From Lingula anatina (Eukaryota > Brachiopoda > Lingulata > Lingulida > Lingulidae): a stretch of DNA of 25,382 nucleotides. Each line of letters starts with the position of its first letter. Position 1 is the first letter of the stretch. The notes beneath the pieces are model-generated. The model had not been told where the DNA came from. It saw nothing but the letters and a program-made list of their open reading frames with translations, and ran no database searches. Location of the stretch: contig NW_019773918.1 of assembly GCF_001039355.2 (NCBI RefSeq), forward strand, positions 8,497 to 33,878, written 5' to 3'. Shown here in pieces: positions 1 to 11,200 of this stretch. Both the position numbers and the translations under genes were made by a program.

Positions 1-465
1 AAAAAAAAAAAAAAAACAGGGACAAATTATGAATCTGGAAATGGGTTCATTAACCATTGGTAAGTATGGGAAAATTGTCCTTTACCTCAGGAAAATCCAC
101 TTTTTTGGCCAAATTGAACAGTTGTTGTCTCTTTAACAATGGAATGTGTTTATAATCAGTATAGCCCCTTGCAATATATATAATGATTTGTTAATGCTTA
201 CATAAATTGTTTATAGTACATTAACTTGCAAAAATATCAGAGTACTTTAAGAACTACTGACCACTATGGTATTCTTAAACAACATAACTGGATTCAGATA
301 TACCTCTTGAATGTGTGACAACACACGCACATAAATAAATAAATATGTATGTGTGTGTGTATATGTGAATAAATGAATAAATATATAAATGGAAAAAACA
401 TAGTGATTTTTGCCATCAAAGAGAAGTTTGAAGCTACTGACTGAAATCTTGGATTTATATCAAAT
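1..465. other. gene-free AT-rich flank
   Basis: No coding exon is supported here. The window opens with a run of 16 A. A mixed microsatellite of AAATA, GT and AATAAAT motifs lies at about 318-390. The short open frame at 294-494 on the minus strand is low-complexity translation of that microsatellite. The A-run may mark an assembly edge. Confidence 0.6.
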
Positions 466-648
466 TCTGAGAGTCCAAGCTGATTTTGTCGCAACCTCAG
501 TTTGGAATGTCAGATGCGACATGAATCTATAGATTCATGTCGCATCTGAGAGTCCAAGCTGATCTTGCGCCATGAATCTATAGATTCATGTCGCATCTGA
601 CATTCCAAACTGAGGTTGCGACACGAATCTATAGATTCATGTCGCAGT
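466..648. repeat. palindromic array, 51-bp period, three dyads
   Basis: Three copies of a near-identical dyad with the core GAATCTATAGATTC are centred at about 529.5, 580.5 and 631.5, exactly 51 bp apart. The first dyad is a perfect 38-bp palindrome at 511-548. On a larger scale, 488-539 is the exact reverse complement of 571-622, giving 52-bp arms around a 31-bp spacer. A further direct copy of one spacer begins at 466 and matches 545. The minus-strand frame reads a repeated RHESIDS peptide, which is best explained by the repeat itself. No target-site duplication was found, so the element class is unknown. Confidence 0.85.
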
Positions 649-2255
649 TTGTGAAAATCACAAAAATTTAATAAAATCCCACTACTTAATAATTCCCATT
701 TCAAATAATGACATGTTTCAAAACTTTTAAGTTAAAACAGTTAAGTTAAAACAGTCAAAACTGTTAATCAGACTAAATTTTCTCAACACATGCAATCTAT
801 CACACAAATATCAGTTTGTTTATTACGCAGTTTTCTTCTAGTAAATTGATGTCCGTGACATAGACAGCAGTGCTTCACTTACAAAATTCACTCCTAGCAG
901 TTATATATTTTTTAGCTTGATGAAAGTGATACGACAAATCTAATATATTGCCAAGTAAACAACAGCATAGTAAAGCAAAGTTTTTTTGTCAGATATCCTC
1001 TTTTCCGTGAAACATTCTAGAAGAAAAAGTAGTTTTCCTGAAACTTGTTTGCCACTGTTCTATCTTAAGTCCCAACATTTTCCTAACAGACCTACAATAT
1101 TTCGTCACAGCAGGGTTTCAATCATTTTATCTCCAGTTGTCCAAAATTCATGCATTCACAATATGCACCTATGAACAACTCTGGTTTGATCTAATTTATA
1201 TGTAAACTGCATAATTTTGTTCTTAAACATTCCTTTGAAATAAATAAATATGTCATGCTCATTTACTTTATTGAAAACCTCAATTATAAACACTGGACTT
1301 TCTTTAAATAGAGCTACTTTGGTATTGAGAGAACAAAAAACTGCATTTGTGTGATAAAATAACTCCTACTCTTTCTGTGATACTGTAGGACTTAAAAAAT
1401 CTACAAAAAGAACAAGATGTCCCCAATTTATCATAACCAACCATTTCTAACTGAAACTAAATTTTATTTACTTCCCTATAACACATCCAAATGCACACAA
1501 ATCTGAATATGACAAACAAAACTATGACTCTTGTAGACACCTTACATGAGAGAGTCTCTTCTAATTATGAATTTGACACATTATTTTAGCTTTAGCTTGG
1601 ATACCACCGCATACCAATGTGCAGGCAATTTGGGAGTATTTTATTTCCAGCTGCTTTGTGTATGTGAAAGTCTGCTTCTACAGTGATCATTTTAGACCAG
1701 AAATCAAATACTAGGCATGTCTCCAGTCAAGTTGGTTCCACCTAATTCAGTTCATCTGATAATGATTTGCTTACAACAGGACACCAAGCTACTAGTACCT
1801 CTGACAGTGCCATTTCTCCAGTCAGTATGACCTATGTCAGTACAACCATCTACTTGTACCAATAAATATAACCATGAGTGGGGCAACAGAGAGATTTGGT
1901 TTGCCGTCTTTGGTGAGCTTAATACAGCAATTGTGTTGAACTCACAACAGCAACTGTGTTGAACTCACAATGGGCAGCTAATCAAAGCAGACCAGTCTCA
2001 TATATAGGCTGTACTTAAATAGGCAAGCCTCTATGGAAAGACAACTTAATTCGCACTGTCAGATGACCAGATTACAGAGACATTCCATTGGTCAAATGAT
2101 CACATTTAAGTTGATTTCTAGACTAAAACCACCCCTGGTGAAGCATGCCAAGCCAGTTTTCATCAATGCCTAAATCTCCACTTTGCCTTTGCTCTCTCCC
2201 TGTGTTTTAGGGGTAACAGAGGTGAGCTCGGAGTGATCTCCGAGACTCGGGGGAG
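649..2255. other. gene-free stretch, likely KLHL 3'UTR at its right
   Basis: No exon is recognised. The right part should hold the 3'UTR of the minus-strand Kelch gene. Candidate minus-strand AATAAA signals lie at 1645-1640 and 1468-1463, but neither is close to the stop. Small direct repeats occur: a 14-bp unit twice at about 728-755, and a 23-bp unit twice at 1924-1946 and 1947-1969 with one mismatch. Confidence 0.5.
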
Positions 2256-4353
2256 CTACTCCTGGACACAGTCCAAATACCAAGGCAATTTCAACACACA
2301 GTGTCCCACGCCAGTCATGCTTCTGGGCAGTGCCCCCAGCGTCTCCCACGTCCCCATGGTCAGATCATACTTGGAAACCATTTTCTGTCCAGTTTTAGTC
2401 TGTACATTATACCCTCCTAGGACAAATATGGAGTTTTGGAACACCACACAGCTGGCCTCTTTGTGTGAGATAGACATTGGGGCGATCACTGTCCACTGAT
2501 CAGTGTCAGGGTCGTAACACTCAGACTGCATCACAGGCTGTGCTTGCTGGTTGGCGTTAAGGTTGCACCCTCCAAAGACAAATAAACGATCACGAGCTAT
2601 GCACATGACGTGCCACGCACGCGGGGAGAGCATCGATGTCATGTCCTCCCACTGGTTCAAGGTTGGATCGTAACGCTGCATGTCTGGTGTAAAATGGTTA
2701 CTGCTGTAGCCGCCACTTACAAATATATGGTTTCCGTAAACTGCCCCAGCGTGAGCATGGTACGATGTGGGCATAGCAGAGATTGGGGTCCAGGAGTTAT
2801 CAGCAGGGTCATACATCTCTCCTGAGGCCAGGCTGCCTTCCTTGTACTTCCCACCTATTGCAAACAGTTTATTGTTCAAGGCTCCAGAATAGAAATATGC
2901 CCGTTTGTTGATCATGGGAGCCACCTGAAACCAGGCATCGAACCTGGGGTCGTACCTCATGACAGAGTTTGTCGCAGACTCCCCATGCGCACACTGCGTA
3001 GTGCACCCTCCCATGACGTAGAGAAAATTGTTCATCACGACCACTTGCATGTGACTGAGAGCATGTGGTAAGCTCGCCATATGACGTCTATTCATCAAGC
3101 TACTGGCAGACATCTTGGCGTCGTAGACTAAAATTTCGTCATGCAGACCAGGAAAAGGGTGAATCTCACGACCACCTACGCTAATAAGTCTTTCTTCAAA
3201 TGACCTCACGTGAGTGTTACTGGAATGATGCAGAGGCTGAGAGTGAGGGACGACGTGATAATTTAAAGCCTCCAACACCATCTCTCTCAGTTCCTTGATG
3301 TTCATCATGACATCTATACTCTGCACCTTCTGAACTAAATCAGCAGGACTGATCAAGGGAAACCTGATGTTGGTCATCAGAGCTACAATACACCTCTCCC
3401 TGTTCTGATCCATCCTAATCCACTCCCACGCCACCTGAAACAAATCTATCTCCTTCAATTTTAGAGTATCACAGCTTAGACAGCTCAAGATTTGGTCATA
3501 AGTGAGAAGGTGAAGGGTCCCCTCTAAAGCAATCTGCATCAAGTTCTGGGAGATAAAACTGTCAATCTGTTTCAGAGCATTATTCATGTTGTATAATTTA
3601 GCAGTGGTTATAAAATCGTAAAAATTCCCAGTGGTCATGCCACTTAGGAAGTTCTTTTCGCAAAACTCAATCACTGGTGTGACTTGTAAATGCGTGGCAG
3701 CTGCCGTGACGTCAAATATGTCATCTCCGTCTAAAGTGGTACTTGATGTATAGACTATCTCCAGCACTTTATCCAAGCCCCTGGCGGTCACCCCTTTCAA
3801 CTCGATCTCCCGCTGAGTGCTCTCCTTCATCCCACTCGTGAACATGGAACGGAAGTAATCTGAACATGATACCAGAATCACTTTGTGGACATCAAAGCGT
3901 TGAGCTGCAAAATAATCGTGTTTGGTTTTAGATATTACTGGATCATTTATATAATGGAACATAATAAGACAATATAAATGATTATAATATAAATAATATA
4001 AATCTACAGGATATAATCGAGGTTAAACATGCCTTTGCATAAAAAATTGTAACATTAAGTGGAATGATCTTATGTCAACTTTATGCAATGTGTCAACAAA
4101 TACATGTTAATGATGGACTATCATTTTATTTATACTTCTAAAAAAGAAAATTTTCTTTGAACAAAATATAATAGTCACCTTCAGCAATTAATGTCACATC
4201 ACACAGTACTTTGTCTCTTTTGAGGTGGTTCAAGCCCTGCAGGATTTTGACACCATGTTCAGGGCGTATAGTGGGTTCAGCAACATCTTCAATCAAACCA
4301 TCCTCGTAGCAGTCATTCATGATGCAGCGTCTTTTGGGGTCGGGACCACTCAT
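2256..4353 (-). CDS. Kelch-like BTB-BACK-Kelch protein, probable CUL3 adaptor
   Basis: Two coding exons, 4353-4179 and 3904-2256, join across a 274-bp GT-AG intron (phase 1) to give 607 aa, a normal KLHL length. The junction restores the BTB signature CDVTLIAE-AQRFDVHKV followed by SCSDYFRSMF. The BTB domain spans about residues 34-140 and BACK about 144-277 (with NIRFPLI). Six Kelch blades span about 297-600, each ending its core strand in GG (SVGG, VMGG, AIGG, VSGG, VFGG, VLGG). KLHL proteins with this order recruit substrates to CUL3-RING ubiquitin ligases, BTB binding CUL3 and Kelch the substrate. The start is fixed by an in-frame TGA four codons before the ATG at 4353. It resembles the KLHL9/13/26/32 group from memory, but I cannot assign a paralogue. 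It lies head-to-head with BRF1. Confidence 0.93.
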
Positions 4354-4379
4354 TGACTTGCATCAGCTCTCACATGACA

Positions 4380-4475
4380 CTTGGGAATTGAAATTAAAAT
4401 GTTAAAATATTTTCTTACACACATTTTGGTTTCACATTTATGGAGCCTAATTAAAACAGAGGTTAAAATACTTAC
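4380..4475 (-). other. possible 5'UTR intron of the Kelch-like gene
   Basis: On the minus strand a strong donor (ACAGG then GTAAGTA) has its GT at 4475-4474. A plausible acceptor (pyrimidine stretch then CCCAAG) ends at 4380, 27 bases before the Kelch ATG. Together they would define a 96-bp intron with an untranslated exon above 4475. This is shorter than other introns here, so the donor may pair with another acceptor. Confidence 0.35.
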
Positions 4476-4479
4476 CCTG

Positions 4480-6890
4480 TTTGATATCTAAATTTCTTTT
4501 GTTTATAACTCCCATGGGCAATCCAAATATTTTGTCTCCAGTACTCCTTATTTTACACTTTACGTATCCCTTATTGTTACAATATAGACAGAGAGATACA
4601 GGTTCCATTAAGACCAGATATGGTGATCCTATAGAAATTACTGAAATGTGCTTGGATTGGATGACAAAATTAATATATACACACATCATATTTATATTTA
4701 TAGTGATCAGAAGTAATGAAATTATGATTTTAAAGATAGGTTTGTGCCAAGAAAACAAGTCAGTTCATTAATAAATCCAATCTAAATCAAAGCTGTTCCT
4801 GGCAATATTACTGACCAAGAAGAGCCACTCGCCAACAAGGAAGTTGACCCAATGATGAACAAATTGTATTGATAATATTAATTACTTAGTAATATATTTT
4901 GATTTGATATCACCCTATTTTGTTTGGAATGACCATTTTCCCATGTTTACTTGTGATTGGTCTCGTTTTTTCAAGTGTGTTCCACTGTGTTGCTCTGTAT
5001 TGCACAATTTAGGCACACCCTAATTACACTGATCAAACAAATTCTATCACTGTCAATTTTGCACAGCACTGATTCCTAGCAGATGGACAAATTGCATCAT
5101 GGGTTTACCAATTCTGTGGATTCGAAAGTCTGTTGAAGGCTTGGCTGCATCCACCACATTTCTAACCAGGGCATAATTTCTTGTAAACATGAATGCTTAC
5201 ACACCACTAACACAGGAATCTTCATGCCACTGCAGTATGTGACTTGTTAAGTTAAGAGCGAGGCAGGATTGAATGTCTTAAAGTCCCTATCCTATTTTTT
5301 AACCCCCAACAACAAAGAAATGCTTGATTCTCAAGCACAGCACTCAATAAACATAAAATGAGATGAAAGTTACTAATCAGTATTAACAAAGCCAAATCCT
5401 GCCTGCAGAGACTAGTGGTAGTGAGGCACTGGGGCAGTCGAAATCTTGGGAAAAATGCTCTACGTACTGGCAGCCTTAGGTTGGCTACCTCAAGTATACG
5501 ATATAGTTATTACGTGACTCGTTACATATACTCAACATGTACTGTTTCTCTTGGCGATGAAACAGTGAACACAGACAAGAACGTGACATTGACAAAGCAT
5601 TTGGTTGCTGCTTCTATACAACATACGTTTTAATACTATCAGTTTTACAATTAACTAGTGTAAATGCCACAATCGGAATACATTACTTTAATGTACGTAT
5701 TCTAGGCTACTTATAATATTGCTTACCGGTCTCTTGCACGGTCATGTTATTGCACATAAACACAAAACCATCAAATCGTCATCAACTTGTCTTAGCTAAT
5801 GACATCATTTAGAAGGTAGTATAATACACTCCGTAAAGTTGAAGAAAATTCTATGTTAAAATGTCTTCTTAAATGCAACTTTTTTGAGTAAATTGAATAC
5901 TTTAACATGTGTAAATTATCAAACCTAGTAAATGTGAAGATTTTCTTTTAATATATTTGACATAATGCTGATATCATGATTTTTTTTATAAATTTCATAT
6001 CCCAAATTTACACGTGAAATATGTCTCCGGGACATTTCCGCCACCTATCGGAAGAGTCTGAAGTTGCTCACAGTTGCTCACATATTGCAACATGAAGCTG
6101 TTAGAGATGGAATCACCGTGCATGTCTTCCACGTGAGATGCCATTGCCTGCCCACTGTAGCAATTTCTCCCTTACAGTGTCTTAGAGGATTAATGAGAAG
6201 GTAAATTTTGTACGTGATGAAGGAAACTGCAGAAGCAGTTCACTGTACAGTTTAATGGAGAGCGAAATATTTTTTGTATTTATAATTCCACGTATTTGTC
6301 CATCAATTATCCTCTTTTTATTTTTACAACGAAATAGAATCGTGTAAAACAAGTAACACAAACTATTTAAGATAGAAAAATGTTGTTATGTAAGAGCTTT
6401 CATTAAAATATCTCAACTGGCAAGTTCATATAAGCACAAAGATTGAAAGAACAGATGGTATCTCAATTAAATTTAGGTTAGTATGTAAAATTATAGATAC
6501 TGTAATAATGGGACAGTTGTATTTTACCTCAACCCTTATACCAGCAATATAAACAGGATCAGGTGGAGAGCATTGTAAGACGGGAACAACTCTATGGGGA
6601 ATGTTACATAATTGATTGAGAATGTGAGATACCATTAAAAGTGGAGACCAGTAATGTAAAATCTATTCAAGAATAAGTAAGTGCTAACAACACTTCAGTG
6701 CCTTTTGGGTCAGTGAACCAGATATGAACCCCCAGCTGCATAATGGTTTCCCTTATCACTCTCTTTTTATCAGTGCATAATATTGCAGTCAACACCTTAT
6801 CGTAATAATCTTAATTATAATTATAATTAATTCATTAATGTATGTTATTGTTATATGGCATTTTATAAGAAAAATATAATGCATGTCCTC
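4480..6890. promoter_or_regulatory. intergenic region between head-to-head Kelch and BRF1 genes
   Basis: No convincing coding exon exists. The region must contain, or lie next to, the start sites of the minus-strand Kelch gene and plus-strand BRF1. The stretch at about 6000-6200 is less AT-rich and carries two perfect CACGTG E-boxes (6011-6016 and 6130-6135) and a CGGAAG core near 6050. A possible splice donor (GAGAAG then GTAAAT) lies at 6200/6201. It could end a BRF1 5'UTR exon, because an acceptor-like TTGCAG sits at 6898-6903 just before the BRF1 ATG. No TATA box is assigned. Confidence 0.4.
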
Positions 6891-6906
6891 TTGTTAGTTG
6901 CAGACA

Positions 6907-7446
6907 ATGTCTAGTCGGGTGTGCCAGCACTGCGGTTGCAGTGAGATCGACACGGATGCTGCCCGTGGTGACGCCGTGTGCACCAGCTGTGGGTCTGTAC
7001 TGGAGGACCAGATCATTGTCTCAGAGGTCCAGTTCCAAGAAAACTCAATAGGTGGCACCTCTGTCATTGGGCAGTATGTGTCTGCGGAAGGTGAGGTGAA
7101 GTTTGTGGTCGTTCACATCCCTAGAGAATATCAAACCCTTGCGAAACCAGTTTCATCAGTGAATGAGTTTCCCCAAATCTTACCAGTAATGTTATTGTCG
7201 TTATGCACATTTTGGAGTTGGTTCTTTGTGTTTAAAGGCACTATTGTTAATTATATCTTTAACTATAAATTTATGCATTTTTTTTTTGCACTGTAATGTT
7301 GGCAACTATGGTAAATGTACTGGAGAATAATAAAACTGATAGGATGAAAGCCACTTACACCTGAATAAGTTGGAGCCAGAGTGACTGAACCAAGCAAGTG
7401 CCATAAGAATAAAGGTTTAGACATTTCAATATAATTATTATTATTA

Positions 7447-7481
<35 letters not shown>

Positions 7482-8163
7482 TAGGGAACAAGTCGCACAG
7501 CATGGGCAGTGGTTTCCATCATGGTTTTGGAAAGGAATCCCGGGCTGTCACTTTGCAAAATGGTAAGGTTTTAATACCTGGAAGGCATGCATAATTTCAT
7601 ATATGTGTACTGACAGTCAATGAAAACGCATCATTTATTTTTTTATAAACGCATCATAAAATTTATTATTTATAAATAATATTCAAGTTCCTTTGGAACA
7701 TTAAGAAAATAACAGTTTTCGTGTGAAATATGACCCATTATTCAGTCAAATAAGGGACTCTCTTATGACCAAACAAGTGCATTTGTACTCATTTATATGG
7801 TTGGAACCAATTCTTGGTAAAATAGTACAAGAAAGTTTTCTGATGCGTTTTCATTGACTGTCAGTACATATAAGGTGGTCTTTGTGTCAAGTTTAAAAGA
7901 ATGAAGAATTCAGATGTTCAGTAGACCATTTCAACCTGTCTTCCAGATAGTTTTATTATGTACAGACACAGATGTGTCTGTACATATAGCCATCATCTGC
8001 GTCTGCCGTCGTCGCCGTCGTCGTCGCCGTGCACTTTCACCGATAACACGATAAGTGAAAAACCNTTGACAAAATGACCCATTTTCTGCATTTATATTTT
8101 CTGTTTTTGTCTGTACATTTGACAGCTTTGCTGCCTTGTATATGTATATGTTTGTATGTAGCT

Positions 8164-8211
<48 letters not shown>

Positions 8212-11200
8212 TTGTCTGTTTAATGGTCCCCATCTTAAGACATGACACATTACACACAGTAATGTTTAGATATTTATTGATGCTATGTCATATTGATGAT
8301 AACCCTTTTTTCACAGGAAAAAGAAATATCCAACAGCTGGCCTCACAGTTGAAGCTGAATCAACATTGTATAGAAATAGGTTACAACTTCTTCAAAATGG
8401 CTGTCAGTAAGCGCCTGACAAGGGGAAGAAAAACCAAACACGTTATAGCAGCCTGTTTATATTTAGTTTGCAGAACAGAAGGCACCCCACGTATCCTTTT
8501 TTTCTGTGAATTTGATAATCATGTTCAGCTGGCTTGGTTCAGCTCTGTAACTCTAATCAAGGTGGTACCTGAAATCCCAAGGGAGGTAAGAGTGAGGATT
8601 TAACAGATCAATAAGTTCCAAGCCCAGCTGTGAACTCTGTGATCCTGTTAATTAGGCTACCTGGCTGTAATACAGTACTTTATCCTCCAATGTCCTCCAA
8701 TGTGTATGGTGAAATCCTTACTAGTATGCATATCAACCTTATTATCATGTCAAACCACAGATCTTGCAAATCAATAGTCAAAATGACATCCATTGAGTGC
8801 ATTTTATTAACCGGACGATTTGGAAAAAAATTCCTTAACTTGCATTAGATATGCTGTTGGATTTTAGTGATATACTCCAAGTCAATGTTTACACACTGGG
8901 GAAAACATATCTCCACTTGTCTAGAGAACTGTGTATAAATGCACCAGCTATTGGTGAGTATACATTTGTTTATAAAGGCAGTTCGGGGAAATATAATTTA
9001 TTATTTATTTATTTATTTATTTTATTTATTTATTTTTCTCAAAACTTAGCAAGTTTTAATATTTATCACTGGGATAAAATTTATCTTGGTCTAATACCAA
9101 AATTTATTTAGTCAGGTTTATGTTTTGAAATAAATCAATGATAGATATGCTGAAAAAAATTTTCTCCTTTTCTCTGTATCCAATTTATAATTTACAAATT
9201 TTCTAAAATTTACTGTGCTTTAGTGGGCATTACCACATTTCTAGTATATAAGAATAATATGCTATGTTTAGAACTTAAAAATTTCCAAATCTGATATACA
9301 AGTAGGCATGTAATGATGAGATTTTAGTCAATTTCTTATGAGGTAAATAGAATTCAATAGACAATTTTGTGTTGTTGAGTGCTTTAAGTGGAGTTGATAT
9401 TGGGCAAGACAAGAAAGTGATTGAAATAACTTTAGATACATTACGTGCATTACATTTCACCAAAATTTGCCCCGTGCTGAAAATATTGACGCCCGTGAAG
9501 TTGAGTAGATAAATTACTGGAAAAGCTGTAATTATTCTAGTTATTTCTGAATAATTCATTTGATATATATAATTTATCTGGAGTCCACCTTTTTAAAAGT
9601 GTGATATAATTTCATTTGAAACAAAACTGCCAAAGTCAACATTCACTGTATTTATTTGACTTTCAATGAATTAAATATACAGATATTGTCAGATCATTAT
9701 AAAAGTAAAGCCCAACTTTGAAAGTAATTGACAGTATCACATGATCCCTATATATTTTGCCCACTTGCATCATGTTGGCTTCTACATGAAGAATATAAGT
9801 CCTAACGAAACCACCTATGCAGAGGACCTTGCTAATAAGAACTATCAGTTCATTGTAATCAAGATAACAATTAAAATAAACTGGTGAAGATTTGAAAAGA
9901 TCCCATGTGTGTCTATGTAGAATGATACTATTTTATGCAATTTAAGAATACTAGAGATATTTCCTTCAGTAATACTAGCTGTATAATAAATACATTGATA
10001 ACATGTTTACTAGTTAACAATTATTTACTACTAATTTATTAATTGTAAATATTTATTTGAAAAGGAATTATATTGAACATACAAAATGTATATCACAATA
10101 TGTATATAAATATTACCACCTATATACAAGAAAGCTCCACGTATTCTACATGCCTCTTACCTTTGCCACTGCTCCTTTACATTGAGCAGCAATTACAGCT
10201 CTAAATTTAATAGCTGTTGAAGAAACAAACAGAAGAAAATTATAAATAAATATCATGCATCCTGCATGCAAGTGTACAGAAAAAGATGAGGTAACCAGTT
10301 TATTGACAACTCTTGATATGTGCCCGTTTTAAGTACAATTTCACTGTTATAACCACGCCTACGTAGGAGGGACGAGATACTATACATGCTTAAAAATGAA
10401 ATTCAAGTTGGAATGAAGCTGTGCTGGGTATGTTCAAAACAATCGTACGTTTACTACATTTTACTACATTATGCAACATTTGTACAGTTTGACAACATTT
10501 GCATTGTGTACACGCATGAGAACTGCTATCCAAGGTCTACCCGTAGAAAATTATCTCAGGAATTTGTCCCCCCTGAACCCCTGTTCCATTTGTGCTGTCA
10601 GAGGAGCACTGGTACTGAAAAGTCACCTTTCCCACCTGCACCTCCGCCATTCCCTCCTGCCCAAAATACGACAGTTCCGCCCCGTCCAGGATTGCACTGG
10701 CAGTGTAGAAAGCATCAGGCTCCACCTGGATGGGATTCTCAAACATCACGGGAAACGTATTACTGGAGCCATCTGAGAAGAACTTGGTGGTCTTTTCTCC
10801 CAGAATTATCCCATTTTTCTTGAGCTCAATTTTAACCCTGTATTCAGCAGATCCATTGCTAGAGCCGTATAAGCCAAACCCTGCGACAAAGATTCTCTTG
10901 TCTATAGAAAATTGTATGCTATCACAACGCCCTCTATATCTCCACTGGTTACTGCGATAAGCAGATGACTGAAAACGATGGCATCTGAAGGGTCTTAGTC
11001 CAACACGCGACTTAACAGGAAAAGGAAGCTGAGGTTTGTGTGTTGCTGTATACCACAGAAAAATATTATTAGTCTCCTTAAGAGTGAGTATCCCTGACTG
11101 AGCAGGGCCATTAGCGAAGTCTTCTAACTTCATGGATGGTATTCTTACCAAGTACAGAGCTGAGCCAAGGACTTTTCTCTTGTTTTGATTGGTCGGTTCC

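Noticed and set aside
1-16. Terminal A-runs as processed-transcript tails
   Set aside because: No retrocopy or coding sequence lies next to the runs at 1-16 or 25360-25380. Contig-edge homopolymers are the simpler explanation.
466-648. CRISPR-like array of palindromic repeats with spacers
   Set aside because: Period and dyads look superficially similar, but the spacers are repeated and inverted rather than unique, and the DNA is clearly animal nuclear.
510-704. Minus-strand open frame with repeated RHESIDS peptide
   Set aside because: It is generated by the 51-bp palindromic array, which stays open on both strands. There is no start context, splice signal or domain.
2233-2825. Plus-strand open frames opposite the Kelch gene
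   Set aside because: Antisense shadows of the Kelch repeat exon, with no domain of their own.
4447-4771. Overlapping 103-aa and 96-aa open frames on opposite strands
   Set aside because: No recognisable domain and no partner exon. The strong minus donor at 4475 more likely belongs to a 5'UTR exon of the Kelch gene.
5415-5633. 72-aa plus-strand open frame in the intergenic region
   Set aside because: No homology recognised, no signal peptide and no supporting splice or poly(A) signals.
7998-8030. CGT-rich tract as a coding exon
   Set aside because: It lies in BRF1 intron 2 within a dispersed repeat, and the BRF1 protein is continuous without it.
10386-10823. Plus-strand open frames, 145 and 101 aa
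   Set aside because: They lie opposite the conserved PHR exon of BTBD6 and are shadow frames.
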